NCBI RefSeq assembly: GCF_029212575.1
Contig: NZ_JARGPK010000048.1
Span: forward strand, 1-64,000
DNA from: Antarcticimicrobium sp.
GTDB lineage: Bacteria; Pseudomonadota; Alphaproteobacteria; Rhodobacterales; Rhodobacteraceae
Length of the DNA stretch: 64,000 nucleotides
Reading direction: 5' to 3'
The notes below the pieces were generated by a model that did not search any database, was not told where the DNA came from, and saw only the letters and a program-made list of their open reading frames with translations. The position numbers were made by a program, and so were the translations under genes. Shown here one piece after another: positions 53,156 through 63,656 of this stretch (positions are counted from its first letter, which is position 1; each line of letters opens with the position of its first letter).

Positions 53156-53550
53156 CCCGCGGAGGGCCAATCCCTGAAACGGTCACACTCCACGTCCCGT
53201 TCCGCGTCGTTAAGCGCGGTGGGCGAAAGGAAATGCAGCTGCCCGAGGGCGTCCAGCAATCGCGGCGGACCGACAACACGCTGGTCAAGGCGCTTGCCCG
53301 TGCGTTCCGTTGGAAGAGGTTGCTGGAGTCGGGCGAGTTTGCAACCATCGCCGAACTATCCGAGCGCGAGGGGATCGCTCCCTCCTACATGACGCGCGTC
53401 CTGCGACTTACGCTGCTCCCGCCCGACATCGTAGAGGCGATCTTGGACGGGAAGCAAGGGCTGGAGGTGACACTGGCGCGCGCGCTCGAGCCGTTTCCTA
53501 TGGCGTGGGAGGAGCAGCGCCAGCACTTCCAGACAGTTACTGACCATTGA
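53152..53550 (+). CDS. HTH protein of the recombinase cassette
   Basis: The 132-residue protein has a KorB/ParB-like HTH in the middle (FATIAELSEREGIAPSYMTR, then VLRLTLLPPDIVEAIL) and a basic N-terminus (FRVVKRGGRKEMQLP). It overlaps the recombinase stop by 4 bases. Such a gene follows DUF2924-recombinase pairs in many alphaproteobacteria. It probably binds att or promoter DNA. Confidence 0.75.
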   Translation: MTRGGPIPETVTLHVPFRVVKRGGRKEMQLPEGVQQSRRTDNTLVKALARAFRWKRLLESGEFATIAELSEREGIAPSYMTRVLRLTLLPPDIVEAILDGKQGLEVTLARALEPFPMAWEEQRQHFQTVTDH

Positions 53551-53578
53551 ACTCCATCCGAAAAGTCCGCGCGAGGGG

Positions 53579-53607
53579 TTGATTGGCTATATGCGTATAG
53601 TTTATAT
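53579..53607 (+). promoter_or_regulatory. Promoter and likely operator of the defence operon
   Basis: TTGATT (53579-53584), a 17-base spacer and TTATAT (53602-53607) form a promoter. Its spacer holds the inverted repeat CTATA-TGCG-TATAG (53587-53600), well placed to be the site of the WYL regulator encoded 60 bases downstream. Confidence 0.6.
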
Positions 53608-53667
53608 ACCCATCATCAAACGATTCTGGTGGACGATCTCGCTCCACCTGCTCAACGAGGACGTGAT

Positions 53668-54525
53668 ATGCGCTGGGGTGTCGAAAAACGATTGGAGTTC
53701 ATTGAATTCCGCCTCTTTTGGGAGGGCGGCATCAATCGTGCCGATATCGTAGACCAGTTCGGCGTATCCGTGCCCCAAGCCTCCAAGGACCTGACACTCT
53801 ACGAGGATAAGGCGCCGGGAAATCTGATCTACGACAAGAGCGCCAAGCGTTACAAAGCGGCAGACGATTTCAAGCCAGTATTCATGCAGCCCAATGCATC
53901 CGCGTACCTCGCTCATCTGCGCGAGACTAACGGAGGAGCGTCTGGTGTGACCGACGCCTGGCTTGCATCGGCGCCGGAGCATGATGCCCTGCCTATTCCG
54001 AACCGGCGCGTGGAGCCCGAAGTCCTTCGCGATGTACTCAAAACCGCAAGAGAAGGGCATTCCATCGAGGTCTTCTACCAGTCCATGAGCGCCAAGAAGC
54101 CCACCCCTGAGTGGAGGCGGATTTCTCCCCACGCCCTCGGCAATGACGGACTGCGGTGGCATGTTCGTGCCTTCTGTCACATCGACCACAAGTTCAAAGA
54201 CTTCATCCTCTCGCGATGCGTGAAGACCCGAAAGCATGCGCTATCTGGCGCGTCTGCGAATGACGACAAGCTCTGGCATGATCGCTTCGCGGTGGCGCTC
54301 GCGCCGAATCCAGCCCTGAGCGAGAGCCAGCGGTCGATAATCGAGCAAGACTATGAAATGACGAACGGGCGCTCCGAAGTCATGGTACGGAAGGCGCTGC
54401 TCTACTACTTCTTGAAGCGTCTCCGTCTGGATGTCGCAGACAAGCTGGACAACCCCCACGAGGTCCCGGTCGTGGTCGCCAACCGAGCTGCCTTTGACGC
54501 CGCTCTTGCGGAGGCGATGGCATGA
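53668..54525 (+). CDS. BrxR/CapW-like WYL-domain transcriptional regulator
   Basis: The 285-residue protein has an N-terminal winged HTH (VEKRLEFIEFRLFWEGGINR, DQFGVSVPQASKDLTLYED), a WYL domain (about 120-200; RISPHALGNDGLRWHVRAF) and a C-terminal extension (MTNGRSEVMVRKALLYYFLK). This is the order of BrxR-type repressors that control BREX, CBASS and restriction operons. The start at 53668 has GAGG 8 bases upstream. HsdR begins in its stop codon. It most likely represses the operon until phage signals relieve it. Confidence 0.85.
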   Translation: MRWGVEKRLEFIEFRLFWEGGINRADIVDQFGVSVPQASKDLTLYEDKAPGNLIYDKSAKRYKAADDFKPVFMQPNASAYLAHLRETNGGASGVTDAWLASAPEHDALPIPNRRVEPEVLRDVLKTAREGHSIEVFYQSMSAKKPTPEWRRISPHALGNDGLRWHVRAFCHIDHKFKDFILSRCVKTRKHALSGASANDDKLWHDRFAVALAPNPALSESQRSIIEQDYEMTNGRSEVMVRKALLYYFLKRLRLDVADKLDNPHEVPVVVANRAAFDAALAEAMA

Positions 54526-57500
54526 AATCGCTCAACTTCGAATTACTACGTCAGGGCTGGCCTGAACTTGCTGGTCTTGGCGCGTTTGCAGAGTCGTATG
54601 CTCACGCTGACCCAGCAAGCGCACTCGTCAAGCTTCGCCTTTTCGCGGAGAACCTGACAAAGGATATCTATCGCGAGCTCCGACTGCCAAAGCCGGACCT
54701 GCCCACGTTTGTTGATCTCTTGAAGAACGACGCCTTTATCGCGATCACGCCAAAGGTTGTACTCGACAAACTTCATGCGTTGCGGATGCACGGCAATAAA
54801 GCCGCGCATGGCGAGCCCGTAAGAAGCCAACACGCGCTATGGCTGCTCAAAGAGGCACACGATCTGGCCCGCTGGATGTGTGTCAGATACGGGCAAGCGA
54901 AAGCAGACCAGCTTCCGGCCTTCCAGCAACCGGCTATTCCGGGCCAGGTAGAGGAACGGGAACGGCGACAAGTCCTCGAAAAACTCGCGGCTCAGGAAGC
55001 GCAGATGGATGCGTTGCTTTCGGAGCTCGAAGAAGAGCGCTCGAAAGCAACTGCGGCCCAGAAGGAAGCGGCTGAGCTCAAACAGCTTGCAAGCTCGGCA
55101 CAGGCTGCGGCCGATGAGCTTCAGTTTAGTGAGGCGGAAACCCGGACACGGCTCATCGACAGCATGCTGGCGAGTGTCGGCTGGGATATCGCAGAGGGTG
55201 TCAAAAGCACGGCTCAGGTCGGCAAGGAAGTCGAGGTCGACGGCCAACCCACGACCACAGGCACTGGTTACGCCGACTACGTGCTTTGGGATGACAATGG
55301 GAACCCGCTTGCCGTTATCGAGGCGAAAAAGACCTCTGTCGATGCGGAACTCGGTCGTCACCAGGCGAAGCTTTATGCAGATAGCCTCCACAAGAGGTTT
55401 GGTCACCGCCCGGTCATCTTCTACACAAATGGCTTCGACATCTGGATTTGGGACGATGCCCAGGACTTCCCACCACGGAAGCTCTACGGCTTCTACTCGA
55501 AAGACAGCCTTCAGCATCTGGCCAACTATCAACGCCATCAAAAGAAGCCCCTCGACACAGTCGAGATCAGCGAACAGATCGTTGATCGCCTGTATCAGCT
55601 CGAAGCGATCAAGCGGGTTTCGGAGCGGTTCTCCCAGAAGCACCGTCGGGCACTGGTGGTGCAAGCTACGGGTACAGGCAAAACACGCGTTGCGATCGCT
55701 CTAACTGACCTTCTGATAAGGGCCGGTTGGGTCAAGCGGGTCTTGTTCCTTTGTGACAGGAAGGAACTTCGAAAGCAGGCTAAGAACGCCTTCAACGATT
55801 TCCTTTCCGAGCCCACCCGGATCATCACTTCGCGCGTCAAGACGAATGCCAATGAGCGCGTCTTCCTCGCGACCTATCCCGCGATGCAAAAGGTCTTTCA
55901 GTCGTTCGACCCCGGCTTCTTCGACCTCATCATCGCTGATGAGTCCCATCGGAGCATCTACAACGTCTACGGAGACATCTTTCACTATTTCGATTGTCAT
56001 CAAGTCGGGCTGACCGCGACCCCGGTCGACTTCGTCACTCGCAACACCTTCCGTCTCTTTGGATGCGAGGGACAGCTTCCGACGTCGAATTATGATCTCG
56101 AACAGGCGGTACAGGCAGGCTACCTGACCCCCTTCGAGGTCTATGAGCACACGACCCAGTTTCTCCGCGACGGCATCACCCTCGACGGCCTTTCTCCTCA
56201 GCAGATTCAGGAACTGGAAGACCAGGGAGAGGACCCGGCACAGTATGACTTCTCTTCGGAGCAGATCGACAAGGTCATCTACAATAAGGATACAAACCGC
56301 ACGATCCTGAGAAACCTTATGGAAAACGGGATCAAGGATGCAACGGGACAGATTCTCGGAAAGACCATCGTATTCGCGCGCAACCACCAACATGCGATGC
56401 TGATGCGCCAGATCTTCGACGAAATGTATCCGCAGTACGCCGGCAAATTTTGCCAGGTGATCGACAACTATGACCCCCGAGCCGAGCAACTGATCGACGA
56501 CTTCAAGGGTGAAGGCACCAACAACGATCTGACCATCGCGATCTCGGTCGACATGCTCGACACCGGGATCGACATACCCGAAATCGTGAACCTTGTTTTC
56601 GCAAGGCCAGTCAAATCGCCCGTAAAGTTCTGGCAAATGATCGGCCGCGGTACGCGTCTCTGTCCAGACCTCTTCGGACCAGGCCAAAACAAGAGCGTGT
56701 TTCGCATCTTCGACCATTGGGGCAACTTTGCCCGCTTCGAGATGGGCTATCGACCCGCCGAACCCACGCAGAGCAAGCCGCTTGCCCAGCTGGTCTTCGA
56801 GGAGCGGCTGAACGTTGCCGATGTCGCCCTTCAGAAGAGCGAGATCGCGGCCTTCGACACCGCCATCGGACTTGTCGAGCAAGACATTAACGCCTTGCCG
56901 GAGGAGTCGATCGCGGTTCGAGAGAAATGGAAGGAGAAGCGCGCGCTATCACGCCCCGAGGTCTTGAAGGCATTCGCCCCGGCGACCGTCGCCAGACTAC
57001 GCCAGGAAATTGCACCGCTGATGCAGTGGCGGAACATCCGTGGCTTCGGCGACGCTCTTTCGCTCGATCTTCTCATTGCTCGCATGCAGATCGCGGTGCT
57101 GCGTGGCTCAGGTGAGATTGCCGACCTGAAAATCGAGCTCCTTGACCGACTGTCATCCCTCCAGATGCACCTGAACCCGGTCCGCGAGAAGGCGGAAGTC
57201 ATCAAGCGCGTGAAGTTGGATGCGTTCTGGCAGGATGTAACTGTCGCTGACCTTGAGGACGCGCGTCTCCAGCTTCGCGGGATTATGCATCACCGGGCGA
57301 AGGGTGGCTCGCAGGGCGTTCCTCCAAAAGTGGTCGATATCACCGAGGATGCCAGTCAGATGCATCTGGCACGTCGTTCTGCGACCCTGAAATCCGTCGA
57401 CATGAAGGCCTATCAGCAGATCGTCGAGGCGGAGCTTAAGAAGCACTTCGAGACCAATCCAGTCTTGAAGAAGGTCCGTGCCGGTGAAGCCGTGTCCGAC

Positions 57501-57917
57501 CGAGAAATAGACTCGCTCGTGTCGCTCATACTCACCCAGCATCCGGATGTGCGCCGAGAGCACCTTGAGGAGTTCTTTAGCGAGACCGCCGGTCCGCTAT
57601 ATCTCGCCATCCGCATGATCGTTGGGATGGACTCCGAGGCGGTGCGGGAAAAGTTCACAACCTTTGTCCAAAAGCATCCAAAGCTGAGCGCAAAGCAGAC
57701 ACGCTTTCTCGCGCTCCTGCAAAACCACATCGCGCGCTACGGCACGATTGAGGTTGAACGGCTCTATGACGACCCCTTCACCGTGGTCGATGCCGACGGA
57801 CCGGACGGCGTGTTCGAGGACGAAGCCGACATTGCCGATCTCATCAACATCGTGCGCTCCTTCGGCACCGAGGTCGAAGAGCGCGAAGACGAAAACCCGA
57901 ACGAGAGGAAACAATAA
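54522..57917 (+). CDS. hsdR: Type I restriction enzyme, R subunit
   Basis: The 1131-residue protein begins with a DUF4145-like helical part (about 1-130), a coiled coil (about 145-205) and the nuclease core ([20 protein letters not shown]). The SF2 translocase follows: motif [37 protein letters not shown] and [16 protein letters not shown]-terminal helical part contacts the methylase. It would translocate and cut unmodified DNA. Its end shares one base with hsdM. Confidence 0.95.
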   Translation: MKSLNFELLRQGWPELAGLGAFAESYAHADPASALVKLRLFAENLTKDIYRELRLPKPDLPTFVDLLKNDAFIAITPKVVLDKLHALRMHGNKAAHGEPVRSQHALWLLKEAHDLARWMCVRYGQAKADQLPAFQQPAIPGQVEERERRQVLEKLAAQEAQMDALLSELEEERSKATAAQKEAAELKQLASSAQAAADELQFSEAETRTRLIDSMLASVGWDIAEGVKSTAQVGKEVEVDGQPTTTGTGYADYVLWDDNGNPLAVIEAKKTSVDAELGRHQAKLYADSLHKRFGHRPVIFYTNGFDIWIWDDAQDFPPRKLYGFYSKDSLQHLANYQRHQKKPLDTVEISEQIVDRLYQLEAIKRVSERFSQKHRRALVVQATGTGKTRVAIALTDLLIRAGWVKRVLFLCDRKELRKQAKNAFNDFLSEPTRIITSRVKTNANERVFLATYPAMQKVFQSFDPGFFDLIIADESHRSIYNVYGDIFHYFDCHQVGLTATPVDFVTRNTFRLFGCEGQLPTSNYDLEQAVQAGYLTPFEVYEHTTQFLRDGITLDGLSPQQIQELEDQGEDPAQYDFSSEQIDKVIYNKDTNRTILRNLMENGIKDATGQILGKTIVFARNHQHAMLMRQIFDEMYPQYAGKFCQVIDNYDPRAEQLIDDFKGEGTNNDLTIAISVDMLDTGIDIPEIVNLVFARPVKSPVKFWQMIGRGTRLCPDLFGPGQNKSVFRIFDHWGNFARFEMGYRPAEPTQSKPLAQLVFEERLNVADVALQKSEIAAFDTAIGLVEQDINALPEESIAVREKWKEKRALSRPEVLKAFAPATVARLRQEIAPLMQWRNIRGFGDALSLDLLIARMQIAVLRGSGEIADLKIELLDRLSSLQMHLNPVREKAEVIKRVKLDAFWQDVTVADLEDARLQLRGIMHHRAKGGSQGVPPKVVDITEDASQMHLARRSATLKSVDMKAYQQIVEAELKKHFETNPVLKKVRAGEAVSDREIDSLVSLILTQHPDVRREHLEEFFSETAGPLYLAIRMIVGMDSEAVREKFTTFVQKHPKLSAKQTRFLALLQNHIARYGTIEVERLYDDPFTVVDADGPDGVFEDEADIADLINIVRSFGTEVEEREDENPNERKQ

Positions 57918-59443
57918 TGATCACGGGTGATCTCAAGCGGCGCGTCGATGCGCTCTGGACTGAATTCTGGCAGGGCGGGATCACCAACCCGCTGACGGTG
58001 ATCGAGCAGATCACGTTCCTGATGTACGCGCGCCTCCTCGACATCAACGAGGCGCGGGACGAGAACCGTGAAAAGCGGTCCGGCAAGCCGTTCAAGCGCC
58101 GCTTCAAGGAAGACGAGCAGCACCTGCGCTGGTCCCAGTTCCGGCACCTTGGCTCCGACCAGATGCTGCCACTCGTGCGCGACCAGGTCTTCCCGCATTT
58201 CCGCAGCACGGTCGCCAGCGGCACGGCATTCGCCGAGTTCATGAAGGACGCGCAGCTGATGATCCAGAAGCCGGGGCTTCTGGTGAAAGCGGTCAACATG
58301 ATCCACGAGCTGCCACTGACCGAGGGTGACACCAAGGGCGACCTCTACGAGTACCTGCTCAGCAAGCTGACAACGGCTGGCATCAACGGCCAGTTCCGAA
58401 CGCCACGCCATATCATCCGGCTGATGGTCGATCTGCTCGAGCCGAAGCCGACAGATGTTGTCGGCGACCCGTCCTGCGGCACCGGCGGCTTCCTTGTCAG
58501 CGTCATGGAATACCTGCTCGAAACCTATACCTCGCCCGAGGCGGTGATTGAGGAGACCGATCCGGATACTGGCAATGTCGAGAAGATCTATATCGGAGAC
58601 AAGCTCAGCGACGAGGACCGCGCGCACATCCGCAGCAATATGTTCCATGGCTTCGACTTCGACGCGACCATGCTCCGGATCGCGGCGATGAACCTGATGC
58701 TGCACGGGGTGGATGATCCAGATATTCACTACCAGGATACGCTCAGCACCGGCTTTACGGATAAGTATCCGAGCCAGGCGACCGAGGGTTTCGACGTGAT
58801 CCTTGCAAATCCCCCCTTTAAGGGCAGCCTCGATTTCGAGGACGTGCATTCGGGGCTGCTGCGCCAGGTCAAGACGAAGAAGACCGAGTTGCTCTTTCTC
58901 GCGCTGATCCTACGCATGCTGAACACCGGCGGCCGTTCGGCGACCATCGTGCCCGATGGCGTGCTGTTTGGCTCCTCCGGCGCGCACCGTCAGCTGCGTC
59001 AGCTCTTGGTCGACAACAACCAGCTGGAAGCCGTGATTTCGCTGCCCAGCGGTGTGTTCAAGCCCTACGCAGGTGTCTCCACAGGAATCCTAGTGTTCCG
59101 CAAAGGCGGGCGGACAGATGATGTTTTCTTCTATGATGTTCAAGCCGATGGATTTTCTTTGGACGACAAGCGAGATCAAATCGACGACGACGATCTGCCT
59201 GGCTGCTTAGACGCCTGGAAGAAGCGCGATCCAAAGGAGGACACGGATCGGACGCAAAAGGCGTTCTTTGTTCCAGCCGAAGAAATTCGCCAGTCGAACT
59301 ATGACCTTTCACTGAGCAAGTACAAAGAACAGCTTTACAAAGAAGAAACCTACGATCTGCCTTCGGAAATCCTGACACGGATGAAGGGCCTCAACGAAGA
59401 GATAGCCGCTGATCTCCAAGAGCTCGAAGGAATGCTAGGATGA
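57917..59443 (+). CDS. hsdM: Type I restriction enzyme, M subunit
   Basis: The 508-residue N6-adenine methyltransferase has the HsdM N-terminal helical domain (about 5-140), then motif [20 protein letters not shown] and motif [15 protein letters not shown]. It modifies the host's sites and, with S and R, forms the restriction complex. It overlaps hsdS by 4 bases. Confidence 0.96.
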   Translation: MITGDLKRRVDALWTEFWQGGITNPLTVIEQITFLMYARLLDINEARDENREKRSGKPFKRRFKEDEQHLRWSQFRHLGSDQMLPLVRDQVFPHFRSTVASGTAFAEFMKDAQLMIQKPGLLVKAVNMIHELPLTEGDTKGDLYEYLLSKLTTAGINGQFRTPRHIIRLMVDLLEPKPTDVVGDPSCGTGGFLVSVMEYLLETYTSPEAVIEETDPDTGNVEKIYIGDKLSDEDRAHIRSNMFHGFDFDATMLRIAAMNLMLHGVDDPDIHYQDTLSTGFTDKYPSQATEGFDVILANPPFKGSLDFEDVHSGLLRQVKTKKTELLFLALILRMLNTGGRSATIVPDGVLFGSSGAHRQLRQLLVDNNQLEAVISLPSGVFKPYAGVSTGILVFRKGGRTDDVFFYDVQADGFSLDDKRDQIDDDDLPGCLDAWKKRDPKEDTDRTQKAFFVPAEEIRQSNYDLSLSKYKEQLYKEETYDLPSEILTRMKGLNEEIAADLQELEGMLG

Positions 59444-60615
59444 ACGTCGGCACCGTTTCACTTGGAGCTGTTGCCGATGTCTCGGCTGGACAACCAGCGC
59501 CTAAAGCCCATGAGTTTGCAGATGAGGGTCATCCGTTCATTCGAGCGGGAAGCCTCGAACGGTTGTTGAACGGCGGATCCGAGGACAGCCTAGAAAAAAT
59601 TTCCGAATCTACGGCGTTACGAAAGCGGCTCAAACTGTATCCTGAGAATACTGTACTGTTCGCCAAAAGCGGCATGTCAGCGAAATTGGGCCGCGTCTAT
59701 CGGTTGAAGGGTCCCGCCTATGTCGTCAGCCACTTGGCTGCGGTAAAGCCAACTGGACGCTATGACCCACACTATTTGACGTACTGGCTTCGAGCCAACC
59801 CGCCGTCTCGGCTAATCAAGGACGATGCGTATCCTTCAATCCGAACCTCCGAGATAGCTGAGATTGAAGTGCCTGCGCTAGAAGTGAACGAGCAGCACCG
59901 GATCGCGGCGATCCTCGACAAGGCCGAGGCCATCCGCCTCAAACACGAGCGGGCCCTCGACTTGGCTGATGCGTTTCTGAAGTCTGTGTTTCTGGAAATG
60001 TTTGGGTATCCGCTGCGCCCCAAAGATGGCCTTGAGGTCAGCAACATAGGGGCAGAGTGCAACCTCTACGCAGGTAACAGCCTCCCCAAGGGAGAAGAGT
60101 TCAGAGGACAGGAAGGGGGAATTATTCTTACCAAAGTTTCGGATATGAATTCTCCGGAGAATACAACGGAAATCAAATCCGCAAGGCTGTGGGCTGAGGA
60201 TGACGGTAAAATTCGGCAGTCGATAATCGCTCCCTCTGGCACGATCGTGTTTCCTAAAAGAGGGGGCGCGATTTCAACCAACAAGAAACGAGTTTTGGCT
60301 CGCAAGGCAGTTCTTGATCCAAACCTAATGGGTGTTTTTCCAAAACCTACTTCGAGGGTTTCCTCGGAGTATCTTCGCGCTTGGTTCGGCTTTATCGATT
60401 TGGTGACTATTTCAAGCGGCAGCGCAGTGCCTCAGTTGAACAAAAAAGACCTTGCTCCACTGCCAATTGCGGTTCCGTCAAACGACGCCATGTCAATGTA
60501 CTCGGAAGTCTCAAAAAAGAACTCTACGCTTCGTCTTCGGTTAGGCGCGGCTCTTGAGGAAGCAGACATCGCATTTCATGCACTTTCGCAGAGCGCTTTT
60601 CGGGGCGAGCTTTGA
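59440..60615 (+). CDS. hsdS: Type I restriction enzyme, S (specificity) subunit
   Basis: The 391-residue protein has two target-recognition domains (about 1-140 and 195-350) separated by the conserved helix [20 protein letters not shown]; the second helical element ([20 protein letters not shown]) is at the end. It is visibly AT-richer than hsdR and hsdM, as expected for a gene that exchanges its recognition domains. The recognised DNA sequence cannot be predicted here. Confidence 0.92.
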   Translation: MNVGTVSLGAVADVSAGQPAPKAHEFADEGHPFIRAGSLERLLNGGSEDSLEKISESTALRKRLKLYPENTVLFAKSGMSAKLGRVYRLKGPAYVVSHLAAVKPTGRYDPHYLTYWLRANPPSRLIKDDAYPSIRTSEIAEIEVPALEVNEQHRIAAILDKAEAIRLKHERALDLADAFLKSVFLEMFGYPLRPKDGLEVSNIGAECNLYAGNSLPKGEEFRGQEGGIILTKVSDMNSPENTTEIKSARLWAEDDGKIRQSIIAPSGTIVFPKRGGAISTNKKRVLARKAVLDPNLMGVFPKPTSRVSSEYLRAWFGFIDLVTISSGSAVPQLNKKDLAPLPIAVPSNDAMSMYSEVSKKNSTLRLRLGAALEEADIAFHALSQSAFRGEL

Positions 60616-60624
60616 GGTAACGAC

Positions 60625-62424
60625 ATGCGTTTGACCCGGATGGAAATCGAGAACTTCAAGGGCATTGGTACGCTCCAAAGTATTGACCTGAAGCCGATCA
60701 CGCTGCTCTTCGGCCCGAACAGCGCGGGCAAGAGCACGATCCTGCAGGCGCTGCACTACCTGCGCGAGGTAATCGAGCGCAACAACCCAGACCCGGACCA
60801 GACGATCGCCGGGGGTCTGACCGATCTTGGCGGCTTCGCCAACCTCGTCCATGCGCATGAGACCGGTCGGTCCATCCACATCAAGGTTCAACTCGATATC
60901 GGGGACGATCAGGGCAGCGATCGCCTGCCGCTCAATTCCGGCGGCAACCTGCAAGACCCGCAGTTCACAAGCCTGCCGGTGCAATACATCGCCGGTGAGA
61001 ACACCGAGCTGAAAACCTACGCCGTCGTGCAGGAGGTGGGTATTGGCGTCGAGGTGGCCTGGAGCGACCTGATCCAAGGCCCTTATGTCGCCAAGCTGAC
61101 GGTCGACCTGAATGGTGACGAATTTGCCGCGCTGCGCTCCCCCCCACAGGAGGGCCAAGCCGAGCTGATCGATATCAACTGGCAGCACCCGATGCTGGAA
61201 AAGCTTGTCGATCCGGACGACGAACCGGAAGACTGGGATGAGGGTTTGCCGACGGCTCTCGGATATGATCCAGAGGCCGAAAAGGGCGACCCCTTCAAGT
61301 CACCACTCGGTAACGAGCTCTATGAACTTTCCCGCCAGATCGTGGCGGATGCACAAGTCAACGACCGCGTGCGGTTTCGGGTAAAGGTCGATACCGAATT
61401 CGGAGCCTTGCCCGAACTGGATCGTCCGCTTGGACTCGATCTGGTTGAACTCGACAAGAACCTGATCCGGATGCGCTATGCGCGCGGCGCCTCCGTTCCA
61501 CGGCTGTCGGACAGCGACGAACTACGCGCCGCCGACGAATTGGACCTGGAGACGTATCGCCGTGCCGGGTTGAGCGCGCTTCTGGACGAGATGGTTCTCG
61601 GCCCGGTCCGGATTCTGCGCGACTACCTCAAGTCGCTGACCTACATCGGGCCACTCCGCGACATCCCCAGCCGTGGCTACCGTCCACGCCTTTCGCCTGA
61701 CGAGTCCCGTTGGGCGCAGGGCCTTGCTGCCTGGGACGTCCTTCACAACCAGACCACGGAGCACCTGCTTGAAAGCGTGAATGACTGGCTCTCATCCGAT
61801 CTGAAACTGCGGACCGGCTACCAGCTGCAGCAGACCGTCTTCAAGCAAGTCCCCAATACCAGCCGGTTCCACCAGCTGTTCCAGCGCGGCATCGATGAAG
61901 ACGACCTGGGTGATCTGCAGGAGCTTTACGCATCATTGAAAACGGTGAAGGAGTTCAGGCTGCTCGATCTGAACAAGGGCGTTTTAGTTGCGCCCAGCGA
62001 CGTCGGTGTAGGCATTTCTCAGATGGTGCCTGTGGTTGTCGCCTGCCTGATGAATCCTGACGGCCTCATCGCCATAGAGCAGCCCGAGCTTCATATTCAC
62101 CCGGCCATCCAGGTCGGACTTGGAGATCTTTTCATCGAAGCGACACATGGACCACAGCCGGCTGTTGGACCCGAGCGCAGCCTTCTGGTTGAAACGCATA
62201 GCGAACACATCATGCTTCGTTTGCTGCGTCGCGTGAGGGAGCAGACAGAGAACGAACTTCCGCCAGGAGTTGTCGGCCTGACCGCCGACGATTTGTCCGT
62301 CGTCTATGTGGAGAACTCTGCTGAGGGGGTCCGTTTCCGGCCACTCCGCGTAAGCCCAGATGGCGATTTCGTAGACCGATGGCCCCACGGATTCTTCGCG
62401 GAACGGGCCGAGGAACTGTTCTGA
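60625..62424 (+). CDS. DUF3696 AAA ATPase (OLD/AAA15-type)
   Basis: The 599-residue ABC-type ATPase has Walker A (LLFGPNSAGKSTILQALHYL, about 29-48), a long insertion, the signature region (DVGVGISQMVPVVVACL), Walker B (LIAIEQPELHIHPAIQ, about 479-494) and the H-loop (LLVETHSEHIMLRLLRR). The end (VENSAEGVRFRPLRVSPDGD, then RWPHGFFAERAEELF) is DUF3696. It lacks the TOPRIM domain of OLD nucleases. It starts 9 bases after hsdS, and the next gene overlaps its stop by one base. The pair resembles ATPase-effector systems such as PARIS in plan; identity with any known system is not established. Confidence 0.85.
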   Translation: MRLTRMEIENFKGIGTLQSIDLKPITLLFGPNSAGKSTILQALHYLREVIERNNPDPDQTIAGGLTDLGGFANLVHAHETGRSIHIKVQLDIGDDQGSDRLPLNSGGNLQDPQFTSLPVQYIAGENTELKTYAVVQEVGIGVEVAWSDLIQGPYVAKLTVDLNGDEFAALRSPPQEGQAELIDINWQHPMLEKLVDPDDEPEDWDEGLPTALGYDPEAEKGDPFKSPLGNELYELSRQIVADAQVNDRVRFRVKVDTEFGALPELDRPLGLDLVELDKNLIRMRYARGASVPRLSDSDELRAADELDLETYRRAGLSALLDEMVLGPVRILRDYLKSLTYIGPLRDIPSRGYRPRLSPDESRWAQGLAAWDVLHNQTTEHLLESVNDWLSSDLKLRTGYQLQQTVFKQVPNTSRFHQLFQRGIDEDDLGDLQELYASLKTVKEFRLLDLNKGVLVAPSDVGVGISQMVPVVVACLMNPDGLIAIEQPELHIHPAIQVGLGDLFIEATHGPQPAVGPERSLLVETHSEHIMLRLLRRVREQTENELPPGVVGLTADDLSVVYVENSAEGVRFRPLRVSPDGDFVDRWPHGFFAERAEELF

Positions 62425-63356
62425 TGCTGTCGGAATACGCAGTAGAGCCTGCAGCGATCGGGACAGATTGGAACACATTTCGATATCTGATCGAAAAATT
62501 CGGGGCCGACAAAGGCAGGCTGATATCCCGATTTCCCAACAAATGGGAAAAGAAGGTCATTCAAGCGGCGAAGGACGCTGGTCTCTCAGAAGTGAAATTG
62601 GCTAGCGTTGTCGAGCGTTTGCATGGTGCGAAGCACAAAGTGGTGGGCTTCAACCGAACCTATGATCACGAGACGAGTTGGGTTGATAACGCTATCCGCG
62701 AGCATGGACATAGACCATTTCGCGCAATCGTCTGCGGCGAGGGAGCCGTGACCTGCGCAGAAGCACTCGCGCCTGATGATTGTTTTGACGAGAACGCGTT
62801 CTTCAACGCACCGATCAGCCGTGACGTAGCGAGGACCTCGGATGATATCGCCGATGCCCTATTGCTGATCGCGCTGGTGGCTGGCGAAATTGACATCGTC
62901 GACCCCTATTTTGATCTGCGTCCAGCGAGAGGTAACTATACTGGTCCATTGACATCATTGCTTGGCAAGCTCGCTGCTGCGACGCCGACACCGAAAGTGA
63001 TTAAGGTACACTTCCGGTCACACGACTCTCGTCCTCCGCCGAATATTCTCGCGCAACATGCTCCTGCTCTTACCAATGGGATTTTGCCGCAAGGATATTC
63101 TCTGGAACTCTATGAGTGGACAGAGGTGCCAGGAGGAGAGGACCTTCACGATCGCTTCTTCCTAACTGATGTCGGTGGTCTGATGGTCGGTGCGGGTCTT
63201 GCCGCTGCGGGGCCGGGCGAGACTGCTACGTTTACACTTTTGGATAATTCTCATGCGCAGCAACTTCGGAGCCGGTTTTCTTCAAATTCAACGGTTTACA
63301 CCCGTGTTGGGTCTGCGGTTCGGGTTGATGCCAACGGTAACGTCGAGCTCTTCTGA
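62424..63356 (+). CDS. PLD-like protein coupled to the DUF3696 ATPase, candidate effector
   Basis: The 310-residue protein has in its C-terminal third LHDRFFLTDVGGLMVGAGLA. This fits a degenerate HKD motif of the phospholipase-D superfamily (His-x-Arg-x4-Asp in place of His-x-Lys-x4-Asp) followed by the usual Gly-Ala turn. The N-terminal part (about 1-120) is alpha-beta without a motif that I know; IDIVDPYFDLRPARG (about 170) could hold a second half-site. PLD-like nucleases are common effectors of defence. The start at 62424 lies in the ATPase stop codon, so the two are made together. Confidence 0.65.
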   Translation: MLSEYAVEPAAIGTDWNTFRYLIEKFGADKGRLISRFPNKWEKKVIQAAKDAGLSEVKLASVVERLHGAKHKVVGFNRTYDHETSWVDNAIREHGHRPFRAIVCGEGAVTCAEALAPDDCFDENAFFNAPISRDVARTSDDIADALLLIALVAGEIDIVDPYFDLRPARGNYTGPLTSLLGKLAAATPTPKVIKVHFRSHDSRPPPNILAQHAPALTNGILPQGYSLELYEWTEVPGGEDLHDRFFLTDVGGLMVGAGLAAAGPGETATFTLLDNSHAQQLRSRFSSNSTVYTRVGSAVRVDANGNVELF

Positions 63357-63606
63357 CCCGGGAGCCCGAGCGGCATTGTAAACACAGGACAGGCGTTCGA
63401 TTTCGGTCCCTTTTGGGAAAACGCCACCAACGTCGAAGTGCTCAGCCGCACTTTGGAAAACCGCATTGAGATCAGACACTTACACCCTGAACACCAAACA
63501 GGCGCAGTCATGAGGTTCAGAGAATACCGGCCCGAGAGAACGCTTCCGGGCCGCCTGGCACTGGGGCCAGTGCTCAGCCCCTCCCGCATAACCCTCGAAT
63601 ACAACG
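63357..63606. other. Intergenic stretch between the defence operon and tRNA-Ser
   Basis: No gene can be supported. Short frames on both strands show no ribosome-binding site or family resemblance. It is the junction between acquired DNA and the chromosomal tRNA-ychF segment. No obvious repeat of the tRNA 3' end was seen at its left border. Confidence 0.45.
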
Positions 63607-63630
63607 AGAAAATCCGGCCGCAGCCGGATC
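63607..63630 (-). terminator. Terminator of tRNA-Ser
   Basis: On the minus strand ATCCGGC, a 4-base loop and GCCGGAT form a perfect 7-bp stem (63630-63613), followed by TTTCTC. It is 27 bases downstream of the tRNA. Confidence 0.8.
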
Positions 63631-63656
63631 AGGAGAACGCTTTCGCGAGGGCAAGT

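Larger units (their letters stand above)
13587..53550. mobile_element. Lambda-like siphovirus prophage, about 40 kb
   Basis: The region carries a complete set of lysis, tail, head, terminase, replication, recombination and integration genes. The late minus-strand order matches lambda (Nu1, A, W, B, C, D, E, FII, Z, U, V, G/GT, H, tail tip). The integrase is a large serine recombinase at the right edge. The borders are set by the outermost phage genes; I could not find a direct repeat between 13425-13586 and 53551-53667 by eye, which is expected for the short cores of serine integrases. No CI-type repressor was recognised. No structural gene appears broken. Confidence 0.85.

Noticed and set aside
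63288..63479. Minus-strand 63-codon frame between the defence operon and tRNA-Ser
   Set aside because: It overlaps the 3' end of the PLD-like gene, lacks a clear ribosome-binding site, and its second half is just the antisense of that gene.
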